This document shows, piece after piece, positions 43,534-53,428 of a DNA stretch of 64,000 nt (within the stretch, counting starts at the first letter, position 1; the number at the start of each line of letters is the position of its first letter). Source of the DNA: Gracilariopsis chorda (taxonomy: Eukaryota > Rhodophyta > Florideophyceae > Gracilariales > Gracilariaceae); the NCBI GenBank assembly GCA_003194525.1, contig NBIV01000005.1, positions 620,001 through 684,000 of the forward strand, read 5' to 3'. Both the position numbers and the translations under genes were made by a program. Under the pieces are notes generated by a model. It saw only the letters and a program-made list of their open reading frames with translations, was not told the origin of the DNA and ran no database searches.

Positions 43534-44622
43534 TGGTTTTGTGAGACATTTCTTAGGAGCCTGATTTGTGCGACGAGATGGGTATCTGTCGTGTGGTAAA
43601 CAGACACGGGTACGAAGATTACGTAGGAAGTAAACTAGTTGAAGCACTATGTATTTCGTGGTACGGGGTTAGGACTGGGAGAGAAGCTGAGTTGTGGTGT
43701 AGGATATGTAACTCTTTAACCCAATGCTTTTGAGACTCGGACATAGTGCACAAGAGTTTGCGCACCATACCATAAGTTATTTTGCGTAAGGTGCAAACAC
43801 AATGTTTTGTTCTGCAAAATCTCGTAGCGTTCGTGTAAGTCGTGGCTACGAGATTTGATACGAGATTTTCTACGGCGTTAATCCTCTATTGAGTGCATGC
43901 AGAAATTACCAGATGACAAGCTGGTCAAATTTGCGCCAATAAAAGAAAGCCAAGTCGTTACAAATTTGGCTGCCGCCATACCAGATTTGGTGAAGAGAAC
44001 GGACCCTCAGAGGGTCCATCCAACCCACCAGACCGCACGCCACAACCTTGCCTCGAGACTCTGTGTCCGTAGATGCATGAACCCTAAGCTCAGAAAAGCG
44101 GCTGTCGCCGCGTGTGTTGCCTCGTATACCGTGACTCTGAGTATCACAATCATAATCAAAAAAAGGCAACACCGCAGACTTTATCGTCGAAATCACACAG
44201 CCGCCCAGCACACCCGCAAAGGTTTGCTGCATCCAAGAAGATCTACAGAGCACACATGTCTGCGGCAACCTCTGGTGTTGAGGTTGTAGAGGTCACTTTG
44301 ATTCAAAGAGAAGGAGGAAAGTCGTTGTGAGCTATTTCTGTACGCTTTAACTGGTTGTGGCTCAATGGCAAGCGGTACCGCACTTAAACCTGAAGGTGTT
44401 TCGGTTCATCGCTTGGCGCCAATGTTTGGCGCATTGAATGGCACTGGAATTTCTAAAGTGTACTTGAACTAGCTCCAATTATTTGGCCGGCTGGCATTCT
44501 GTTATTTTCTGCATGCACTCATAGTCTGCAAACGTACATAAAGAGCTCTAACAAAATACGCCTATAAGTGCTAAGGCTACCGGGTGTCGTTTAGCACTAA
44601 TTGTACCTGGCTGGAGTAACTG
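43534..44622. other. Intergenic, TACGAG-rich motifs, no gene seen
   Basis: Contains CTCGTAGCG / GGCTACGAGATTTGATACGAGATTTTC-type motifs around 43825-43880, similar in type to the cluster at 40827-40945 on the other side of the iPGM pseudogene. A 130-codon frame (43897-44289) and a short open run (44330-44470) have no recognisable family. Confidence 0.4.
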
Positions 44623-45990
44623 TTAAACGCGCCCGGCGATCGTGCCTGTACCCGGAGATGGAGTATCCATATCGTTGGAACCACTCTCACGCTCACAACT
44701 CTCATCCAGACCGATCTTTTCACCACTCTCCGTGTTGTCTTCGCAGCTTCCCTCAATCTCGCATGGACTATCTCCCGGAAAACAAAATAGCGATCCAGTG
44801 TAGCGCTCAATGAATTGCACCGCAACAAAAACAATCACGGACGCTGCAAATGAAGTGAGCGAATCCACTCCCGAGTAGTCGCGAAACAGTTCTTGAGCAC
44901 AACTTTCCTGCGTCGGATCCCACATTCTATCAGCCGCATTATCAACGAACCAAGGCTCTTTCAGATTGGCAGCCATCCCATAATTCAAAAACTCTTTTGC
45001 AGAGTAGGGCAAAAGAAATGACCCATCCCTGTGAAGCACAAATTGCAACACAATGCGTACAATTGCACCCGTTTCTAACGAGAGCAAGGCAGCCCTCGCA
45101 CTAGGCTTATGCGCATAAAAGCATCCAAACATCGGTGCAATTACCGTAGCAAGCACGACATCAAACGCCACAATTAGAAGTGTACCAGTGATACTTGCCG
45201 AAAAGGAAGCAATAGCACCTGCAGCAACGGCAAACAGTAATGTGGGCAGTCGCGCCATTAGCAACAGGCGTTCCCGACGCAACGCGTGTGGGAAGAGAGG
45301 TGACAACTGCCGGAGGATATTTTGCGAAAAAACGGTGCCCATTGCTAGAATGGCGCCATCACTTGTGCTCATGGATGCAGCAACCAATCCGATCAAACAC
45401 CATCCACCCAGAATTGCTGGTGCTTTCCGCGTCAACAGATTTTGAAATGCTTGTTCGTCTGGCAGCCACTCTGCGCAGGAAGGAAGTCCTAGCAGCGTGT
45501 TACAAGAATCTGCATTGAAGCTGGCATGCACCGAGTCCGGACCGAAGAACACTCTGTGCGTATTACAGTGGCATAGCGTTTGTTGAGGTCCAGTCAGCAT
45601 CAGCGTCGAGGCTGCGAAACTGTAAAACTTACGGCGGGAAGCTTGGTAGGATGTATACACACCTTGTTATAGCACCGAGATACGAAAAAGGAATACCGAC
45701 GATGAGTGTGAAACAGCCGCCAATGATACACCCCAATTTAGCGACTCGAAGTGTACGACTAGCCATACACCTGGCCTGAAAGTCAAGGGCGGCAAGATTA
45801 CCAAAGCCAAAGATGACGACAGTGGCCCAATTCCACAGTATAGCGTTTGGAAACGGCGACAAAGCGGTGTGCGAAAACATCTGTTTGGCAAACACAGCTT
45901 GATCACCAAGCGGGAATGCGCCATTGTCCGTAATAGTAGATGCACCGAAACAGCACAGAGAGCTGTTAAATATACACGATACACTCTGCT
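44623..45990 (-). pseudogene. Sodium:solute symporter (SSS) family, N-terminally truncated, one small intron
   Basis: Two exons are visible. The upstream one (about 45990-45663) encodes GFGNLAALDFQARCMAS and GCFTLIVGIPFSYLGAIT, core helices of the SSS fold. The downstream one (45619-44623) has ASMSTSDGAILAMGTVFSQNI, the sodium-site and helix-8 signature (SxxxSSDS-type), several further helices, and an acidic C-terminal tail. Joining them through a 43-nt intron keeps the frame. The family normally has 13-15 helices and about 550-700 residues; the first third is missing here. The upstream sequence runs into a decayed NB-ARC copy and a stop near 45995, so the 5' end has probably been lost by rearrangement. 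The substrate is unknown (urea/solute type is possible). Confidence 0.65.
45620..45662 (-). other. Putative 43-nt spliceosomal intron in the SSS gene
   Basis: On the reverse strand the donor reads ACAAG|GTGTGTATAC and the acceptor reads GTAAGTTTTACAG|TTTCGCAG. Removing 43 nt joins SSS-like codons (...GAIT-S-FAASTLML...) in one frame. The exons themselves lie in different phases, so either this intron or a frameshift is needed. Confidence 0.5.
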
Positions 45991-46084
45991 AGTACACACC
46001 ACCAGAGATGAAGGGTTTCTAAATCTATCCCAGAAAACAACCGACCTTAAAGTGAGAGAGGTACACGGGGATCTGGTGTGGTAT

Positions 46085-47990
46085 ATGTTGTAAGTCATGC
46101 TGGATTCGACAATAGTGCTGTTTTTAGTACAGCAAACAAACAAGCGTTGAGAGAAATACTAGAAGGATGCAGAGGACGTCCTTTCTCTCTTGGAATTGCA
46201 AGCTTGATAGTATGGGCACATCAACGGGATCGAGAATTCGACAACCAGGATTTTCCGACAGACTACTGTCGCAGTTTGCAATCAAATGAGATAACATTTT
46301 CATGGTCACTGCTGAGAAATATAGATGGCTACGACTGATTGTGGACACTTCTGTTAAGATGTTAGAGTTGAAAAGCTTGGAAACAGATAGGAGAGTGGTT
46401 TCGAGCGCTGTGCGTACTTAAGAAGCAACAGAAGGCTTACGTAAAGATGCTGCAGAAGCTGTGAGACATGGATAGCCTACGTGAAACAGGAGAGGGTGCC
46501 GAGAAAATGCACGAAACATCGCTTGTTCGGATGAAACGAGAGGACAGAAATGTATTTTGTGTACATTTGCGCGACCTAGTGCTGGACATTGCGACGCGTA
46601 AGGCCTCGGAGAGGTACGAAGAGAAGGCGCACTTCTCAACTTCTGTGGGCAACCACATGCGAAAGACGGTTGACGGCACAGATTTGCAGACAGCATAGGA
46701 TGAGAAGCAGCAATTGTTCAGAGCGTGGTGGAATGTGGCGGACAACGGGTACATTCTTGACAATATGTGCTGAGTTTTGGACGAAGCAGGAGAAGCGGAG
46801 CAGCTATTATGGTTGTTAGAAAGAGTGCAGTAGGTGGTTATGCGACTACAGAAGTATGGTATCGGTGGTTTGGAAGAGGTTGTGCGAATCGGCGAGGAGT
46901 TGCGCAGGATGGCAAGTAGGGAACAAGTAGCATTGTTTAAGTACCTGGGCGTGATACGTAGCGCCGCTCGAATGCGTTATGGTGTCATGTCGGGAAGCTC
47001 TTGTAAGCTCGGTTTCAGCTGCACGGGCGTTTTGCGTGGTATGCAAAGCATTGCAATAGGACAAATGCATTTGTAACAGAGATCGAACAACACGCATCTC
47101 GTCCTTGATTGAAGCCTCAGGCTGGAATAGTACTTGGTGCAGGAGGCACGGGGTTGGACTCTGTGCATATGACTGGCATCGTTCGCGGCATATCGCACGT
47201 GAGGGATTTGGTTCGGTTCGTCCACTTTTACTATCATGAACATACGAACGGCATCTGTGTGACTGAGGGGGAACAGAAGGTATGGGAACCAGATGCAATA
47301 AGCACTTGTTGGAAACGAGCAGTCCGAAGGCTTGGCGGAAGGCACTGCAGCAAACAATATGGGCGAAGATGAAGCTGCTACGGAGAAGCCCAGGTGCAAT
47401 TGCGCTGCGTTTTCAAAGGTCACGAAGAAGATTATAACCTGGCGCAAGGACGGGAGCGTACTGGTGTGGGACATTGATTGCTGATAAAAGCTTTAGTGGC
47501 GCTTGAGCATGCATATGAAAGAATCTGATAGCACAGCAGAGGAAAGTAAAGTGCTAGATAAGTTCGATTCGCTCAGGAATATGTTTGCGGACTGTGCAAT
47601 AGCGAAAAGACGACAGCAGAAAACGGGAGTTGCCGTGTGAGAAGTCAGCGCACTGCATTGACATGCTTGGCAGTGAGTGTAGTTGGATCGAAGATGGTTT
47701 CCAAATCGTCTGAAGGAGACTTCTACGTGCAGATCTGCGGAAACGGTGCTGTTCGAGATGGGCTTCACGCACCCCGCCAAGGGAAGGTGTGCTTGTGTTG
47801 GTGTGAGCAGTGACGCGAGACGAGTGGTTTGCGTTCAGCGCAGCGACGTTCACGTGTGAGACAGAGGTTATCTGATATGGCTGGCAGTGTCTGCAGAGGT
47901 GGAGAATGGTTACGTGGTGTGTGTGTGCAGGCAGTTCTGATAGAGAGGGAATATTGTGCGGTACGCGGCAACCTGAGGTTCTGGTCTTGG
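46085..47990 (+). pseudogene. Decayed second copy of the NB-ARC/WD40 gene
   Basis: The reading follows the intact gene at 29479-33450 block by block. HAGFDNSAVF and LEGCRGRPFSLGIA (GLPL region) come first, then HLRDLVLDIATRKASERYEE against LHDLILDIAVDRASEQFET, then WWNVADNGYILDNMC and LLWLLERVQ. Degenerate WD text (KDGSVLVWDIDC at about 47450, DARRVVCVQRSDVHV near 47830) ends the copy. The N-terminal domain and P-loop are missing. Stops are frequent: TGA and TAG at Trp positions (QKLWD reads QKL-stop-D near 46463; QW reads Q-stop near 46833), TGA at an Arg position (near 46773), and TAG near 46698. It is a truncated dead paralogue whose WD repeats are not the homogenised type. Confidence 0.75.
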
Positions 47991-48463
47991 ACTTTAACAG
48001 CATTGGGAGTTCTTCCGATACATTTCGTGTTTCTTGAGCAGGGTGTGGTGCGTTTAGCTAAGCAGTGACGGACGATGGGCTATCTCTGAAGCGATTGATC
48101 ATATTGTTTGCGTGCGAGACGGGAACAGAAGCGAGATGATGGGCGCACCGCTAAGAGGACACACAAATAAAAGCTGTACCAATGCTCTATGAAGTGTATG
48201 GCAAGCTGCATCGTTACAGTTCAGACCATTCTCTTTAGAATAAAACCTAACTATTGCGGCCCTCCTCCACACGGCGCTGAACGCCTCCGCAATTTTGATC
48301 AGAAGAAGATTACGCCGAGCAGTTAGCAAAACAATCCCACCACCACCCGGCTGATGAGCCGCGGAACGATTCTGCAAGATGGAAGTTGTAAGATCAATGT
48401 TCGAAGGAATTGTCAGTGAATGTTCATCGTTCACACCTCCGATACTTTTAAAAAGAGTTGAAA
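47991..48463. other. Intergenic, no gene seen
   Basis: Only short frames (111 codons or less) with no domain. Confidence 0.4.
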
Positions 48464-49459
48464 CTATTGGTTTATGTTCTCGAGTGCCTTACGCGTATTC
48501 CCAATAAAGATTTGGTTGTTCATTTTCTGCGATCGCTCATATCGCATCGCGCTCTGCTCCGGGAGCTCCATCATCTTGTTTTGGTTCCCCAATCGTCTCA
48601 GAATCACATACGCACCGTTTTCATCACTCTCACTTTTTGATCTCTCGTACATCATTTGATCCCGTAAGAGTTTCGTTCGAGCCTCCGGAGCCGAACTGAT
48701 ACGGTCCAGACCCCTCAACAGATTACCCAATTCTGAATGCAAGTTGCCACTATCTCACTGCAAACGTCGCCTACGCTTTTCGCTCAACTACTGGCTTTCT
48801 CGGCCTGTTAGAACGCCTTTCTCGTACCCCGCATCATCTTTACCTATAATCTTCGTGCTCATCCGCCGCATTCTAGTATCTTGATGGTTAGTTCCAAGCC
48901 TGCAGACTGTAAACCTAACGTAAAAACGATTAGAATAAGCAGTCAGATCTCAACTTCTTGTGTGTTGCAGAAGATCTGGATCCCGCGAACCACCATTTTG
49001 ACCAGATGCACACCATCGCTAGCGAAATATTGTAAACGAGTGTTTAACATTGCTAAAATGGTTTTTTAGAACAGCAGCGGTTCGAAAAAGAATTGGACGC
49101 CTGTTCGAATCAACTTCATCAATTCAAACACGAAAGTCTTCCGTAGTATCTACATGTTCATCACTCATGCGCTGTTCAACGACGGTCCAAAATGATTCCC
49201 TTATTACATGAGCGTGTAGCTGCATTTTTGACAGCTCTGCGTCAATTGCGGTAGATAATCCAGAACGAGCGCGCTCATTGTTACGAAGCAATAAGAAAAG
49301 TCGAGCGAATTCATTCAAGGTAAATGCGTGATTGATTGCTTCACCTGCCGGTTGTTCGGCATTTTGAGCCTTTTCTCCGAAGTCTTCATATGCATTCTTT
49401 GTCCTTACCTTTTCTCGGCGAATTATTTCTTTCGCTACTTTTCCCTCTCTATCTTGCAC
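48464..49459 (-). pseudogene. Decayed element-type protein of about 330 codons, unrecognised
   Basis: Two frames (49459-49124 and 48742-48464) lie in one phase on the reverse strand. Between them the same phase gives sensible protein text. From N to C: a helical part (FARLFLLLRNNERARSG), FRTAAVLKNHFSNVKHSF, RWCASGQNGGSRDPDLLQ, then a basic stretch, then a charged helix (SSAPEARTKLLRDQMMYERS). Five stops interrupt it (TGA 49124-49126, then TAG, TGA, TAG, TGA), each explained by CGA or CAG mutating at the first base. The W-x-SGQN pattern and the charged C-terminal helix resemble proteins encoded by algal DNA transposons, but I cannot name the family. Confidence 0.45.
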
Positions 49460-50003
49460 GGCTTCTAGCTAGAAGTGATGCTACTGATGGTAGCGAATCA
49501 TATTGCTGATTTTGGGCAACTGCTGCAAATTCTGTCACGCTATCTGCATTTACAGGCCTGTGATTGGCTACAGCAAACCGTCCACGATCACACTCATGCC
49601 ACGGATAACGGCCGCTGATTGGCCACTTCGCGACCATTCGCCGCGCTGTACGCAAAGCCGGTGCGTTAGTGCCATGCAGCACACCCGAACAGCGCGAACA
49701 CGTGTACCGGATGGATAGGTGCATTGCTGGCGCGCCTTGCTGTGCGGCACCGCGCACAGCAACAAATCAGCCACGCGCGGCACGCGCACGGCGCAGGGCT
49801 GTTGGCGAGCAACACGTCTGTGTGCGGCGTGCGCCGTTGCAGGCCCCGCTGCTGCACGCTCCAGCAGTGAAGCTTCCCCTTCGACTCGCAGCTGTGCCCT
49901 TTTCGTCGCCTCCCTCACTCCCCTTCTTCTTCCCCTGCTTCCCCCCTCCTTCCCGCCCAATGCCCTTCCCCCCTCTTCTCCACCGATCGTCCCCCTCATA
50001 GAG
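49460..50003. promoter_or_regulatory. GC-rich upstream region of the kinesin gene
   Basis: CG-rich from about 49560, then a strong pyrimidine-rich leader (TCCCCTTCTTCTTCC-type, 49900-49995) directly before the kinesin ATG. The open kinesin phase extends upstream to 49719, but that segment has no motor homology and GC-rich composition, so I treat it as non-coding. No clear TATA box. Confidence 0.45.
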
Positions 50004-52292
50004 ATGCTTCCCCCGTCGGATGCCGATAACGTCAAGGTCGCCGTTCGAGTTCGTCCCCTCAACAAACGAGAGAACTCCTATCCGCACCAATCGAGCGCCA
50101 ACTTTTGGTCCATTACCCCGACCTCAATCACGCAATATGTCGACAGCAAACCAAATGCACTTCACTCATTCTCCTTCGACCACATCTTCACCCCGGACGC
50201 CACAAATGGATCCGTCTACGAAACCGTCGCAAGTCCGCTCGTCCACTCCGCCCTGCAGGGCATAAACGCCGTCATATTCGCCTACGGCCAGACCGCCGCC
50301 GGCAAGACGCACACAATGCTAGGAAATGCCGACGATCCCGGAGTGACGCTTCGCTGTCTTTCGCAAGTGTTTCAACACATCTCCGCCCAGAGCGCGAGGA
50401 CTTTTCGACTGCGCGCCAGTTACATTGAGATTTACAATGAGTTTATCCGCGATTTACTCATTCCGTCCAATGATAACCTCAAGGTTCATCAGAATGTTGC
50501 CACCAACACCGTGTATGTCGACGCGCATAATAAGATCGTCACCTCTCTTCAGGACGTGCTCAAGATCATCTCGGCGGGAGAGGCGGTTCGTACCATTGGC
50601 GCTACCAATATGAATGAGAAAGCTTCTCGTTCACATACCCTTTTCACCCTGACAATCGAATCCACCGAGATACCGCAACCGTCTTCAACCACCGCCGCCC
50701 CAACTTCGGGAGTAGCTGTTCGTACAAGCACCCTTGTCCTCGTCGATCTAGCCGGATCCGAACGAGCATCTTCTACAAAAGCACAAGGAACAAGATTAAC
50801 CGAGGGTGGATACATTAACAAGAGTCTTCTAACCCTCGGCACCGTCATCAAGAAACTCACCTCAGAAAAGACCAACAGCGCTGCCCATGTACCGTATCGC
50901 GATTCAAAACTCACCCGATTGCTGCAGCCGGCCCTGGGAGGCAATGCAAGAACCGTTATTATATGCGCTGTCACGCCGGCCATTTTGCATGTGGATGAAA
51001 CCCTTAGCACCCTTAAGTTTGCAAGTCGGGCAAAGCACGTCACCAATCACGCGGAGACCAATGAATTTCTTGATGACCGCGCTAAACTTCGACGCGCAGA
51101 ACGACAGATTAACGCGTTGAAGAAGGAAATGAAGAAATTACGTGCCTCTGTGTCTGCTCGTTCCTCCCCGCAAGACGAACTGATGGACGTGTCTGAGAGG
51201 GAGAAATGGGAGAATCACCTCGAGAAATCAATCTCTCGTTTGATCGCTCAGATGCAGAAAATGAGGGATGAATGTCCTAATTGTTTACTGCCAAAGAGTA
51301 CTCATCATACTCTTGATAACGATGACAAGCGTCAATTGCTGCAGACTTTGACGGAAAACTCACCTCAAAGAATACAGGCCTTTGGAATGACGGAGCAGAC
51401 GGGCGCGCTTTCCAAATTGTCCGACGCTGTGAAGCAGCTGCAGCATCAACTCGGTGAAAAGCAAATCGAACTTGATAACGTTGAACCACTTGTAATACAT
51501 GAAGAAGGAACGTCTTTGTTTGAGAATGGTGCGTCCAAGGTCACCATCAGTGACCATGAATATGGGTGCAAGCGATCTTCCTCTACTTGTACTATTGACG
51601 ACTCCTTGACAGAGAATTCCTTTGATTCGAGTATGAATTCTGACATTTCTGACAGTTCTACTTCATCGCAGGCAAGCAGTGCTGCCGAAACCTTTAGAGA
51701 ACTCCGCGACAGTTTTGAGGAGAAGAAGTTTGAACTGGATATGTTGTTCAGACGATTGGAAGCTTTGAAGAGCGAGATGGTATGTCGTACTGACGAGGTT
51801 AAGTCATGTGAAACATCATCGGATCATACCACTCGATCGGAGAAAGGACCCCTTGTTGAAGTTGATGGAGAGAATGCATCGCAAACTCAGCGAGACACGA
51901 CAGAGCAAGAAGTCGGTCAAGCGGTGGTATCCAATGTTCAAGTGGTGAAGCCTGGTTTGCGATCCGAAATCATCGCTGATGACAAGGATGACGAGGAGTT
52001 TTGCAAAGAACGGCGGAAGCAGAACAGTCCTACCTTGATCGACGAAAGTACGGCTAATGGCAGACGCAGGGACTACGACAGTTGTGGTATGGAGCAGGGA
52101 GAATACACCGTTTCAGAGGCGTCAAGAAAGCAGAGCCGACTGGCCAAGGTTGCCGTTGTAGTTCGCCGAGTAATTCTCGCTTCATGTGCTCTGTGGTTTC
52201 ATTTTAGTGTCTCCAGACTTGTCAACTGTGGGAGGAATGGCAGTTTTGTCGGCTTGTGTGTAGGCAATGTGACGGAATGCTCTCCAACATGA
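50004..52292 (+). CDS. Kinesin with N-terminal motor domain
   Basis: 762 residues from ATG 50004, single exon. Motor domain about 9-350: VAVRVRPLNKRE, P-loop GQTAAGKT (95-102, usual GQTGSGKT), switch I NEKASRSH (204-211, usual NxxSSRSH), switch II DLAGSE (248-253), then LGTVIKKL, the VPYRDSKLTRLLQ microtubule-binding loop (296-308), and the neck after KFASRAKHV. A charged coiled-coil-prone region (350-400, 430-560) and a Ser/Glu-rich tail follow. An Arg/hydrophobic stretch ends the protein. The kinesin moves on microtubules using ATP. The VAVRVRPLNKRE start, motor-first order and short length fit the CENP-E/kinesin-7-like groups best, but family assignment needs a tree. ATG 50004 is chosen over the 49719 start because the motor begins only 9 residues after it. 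Confidence 0.87.
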   Translation: MLPPSDADNVKVAVRVRPLNKRENSYPHQSSANFWSITPTSITQYVDSKPNALHSFSFDHIFTPDATNGSVYETVASPLVHSALQGINAVIFAYGQTAAGKTHTMLGNADDPGVTLRCLSQVFQHISAQSARTFRLRASYIEIYNEFIRDLLIPSNDNLKVHQNVATNTVYVDAHNKIVTSLQDVLKIISAGEAVRTIGATNMNEKASRSHTLFTLTIESTEIPQPSSTTAAPTSGVAVRTSTLVLVDLAGSERASSTKAQGTRLTEGGYINKSLLTLGTVIKKLTSEKTNSAAHVPYRDSKLTRLLQPALGGNARTVIICAVTPAILHVDETLSTLKFASRAKHVTNHAETNEFLDDRAKLRRAERQINALKKEMKKLRASVSARSSPQDELMDVSEREKWENHLEKSISRLIAQMQKMRDECPNCLLPKSTHHTLDNDDKRQLLQTLTENSPQRIQAFGMTEQTGALSKLSDAVKQLQHQLGEKQIELDNVEPLVIHEEGTSLFENGASKVTISDHEYGCKRSSSTCTIDDSLTENSFDSSMNSDISDSSTSSQASSAAETFRELRDSFEEKKFELDMLFRRLEALKSEMVCRTDEVKSCETSSDHTTRSEKGPLVEVDGENASQTQRDTTEQEVGQAVVSNVQVVKPGLRSEIIADDKDDEEFCKERRKQNSPTLIDESTANGRRRDYDSCGMEQGEYTVSEASRKQSRLAKVAVVVRRVILASCALWFHFSVSRLVNCGRNGSFVGLCVGNVTECSPT

Positions 52293-53428
52293 TTTTGGAC
52301 CTCTTCAGTTTTGGGTACGAAGGAGCGCACTACTGGAAGTTCTTTATTTTGTTATGCAAGGAAGGACAGATATGTACAGCTGGAGCTTGAAAGTGTGTGT
52401 GAAGTGCGCGTGAAGGATGGTTCATTCTGTTCTAATTAGAATTCACTGGTGCGATCCAGCAAGTGTAGCAGTAGAATAACTCATGGTGGATATAGGTTGC
52501 AGATGATATGTAGAGATGACTTGACTCATTCATGTGAGTGCGAATGGTTTATTAAACTCAATTAACTATCATCACTTCGCTTTCAAGACAATCGATGCAA
52601 GAATCTGTACAAGAGTCTGTTTCTAGCAGTCGTTAGCCCTCCTAACCTCTTCTCCAGTTATTCACGGGACACCTATTATAAAACTTTGTAACACAAGGGT
52701 ATCGACTAGATGCTTTAATATTTTACGCAATAATTATCAAAGGTACCAATACTTGGGTGAAATTTGCCTCGCTCAACTCTTTACACGCATCACCGCCACC
52801 TTGTTTGCTCTATGCCGGCTGTCGAAGATGAATAAAAGAATGTTGAGTAGACAAGTATATGAAGAAAGGGGTCCACCACAAGCGTTGTGCACTGTAGTCG
52901 TACGGAAGCACAACCCATACGCACTGCCATGTTGTGCGCTTGCCGGTTGCTAGCGCAAGGGGGTGTGCAGAGAATATGGAGTTCGATGCCTCCGATTTAC
53001 CCAGGAGGCCGAGTTCAGTGCCTTAAGAGCACTGGAACTGTTCCCAATGGGGAAACAATCTAAAGCGGATGTGCTACCTAATGTGGTGTGCCACCCAGGG
53101 CTCTGGGGTGGGTGGCAAGATTTGCGTATGTCTACCGAAGTGGGTGGTTACCACCCACTACTACACATGTCAACATCTTCGAGACCCAGTCAGCATTCTA
53201 AGTGCAAGCGTGAAACAGCAATTATTTTCTTTGTATTATACCTTTTGTGTCGCTATTCTTTACACTTCTAACATGCCGTCATTACTGGCTTTTTGCTTTC
53301 TGCTTCCAAATAGTCATCAAGATAACGGACTAGACGCAGCGCCTTTTGTGGATAATATCACTGTAGCGACGCGCCGCCATGTCGACAAACGCGTGATCAC
53401 ATAGTTGCCGGTCGGTCAGTAGTGATAC
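52293..53428. other. Intergenic with palindrome cluster near 53.1 kb
   Basis: No supported gene. TGCCACCCA/TGGGTGGCA (53089-53097 and 53109-53117) and GTGGGTGGT-T-ACCACCCAC (53140-53158) form two hairpin-capable palindromes with a shared CCACCC core. Confidence 0.45.
53089..53158. repeat. Two CCACCC-core palindromes
   Basis: First: 9-bp arms with an 11-bp spacer. Second: 9-bp arms with a 1-bp spacer (19 bp in all). They are 23 bp apart and share the GTGGGTGG/CCACCCAC core, so one factor could bind both. No gene start lies immediately beside them. Confidence 0.6.

Noticed and set aside
49719-50003. N-terminal extension of the kinesin frame
   Set aside because: GC-rich, Cys/Ala-rich text without motor homology; the ATG at 50004 leaves the usual short lead before the motor.
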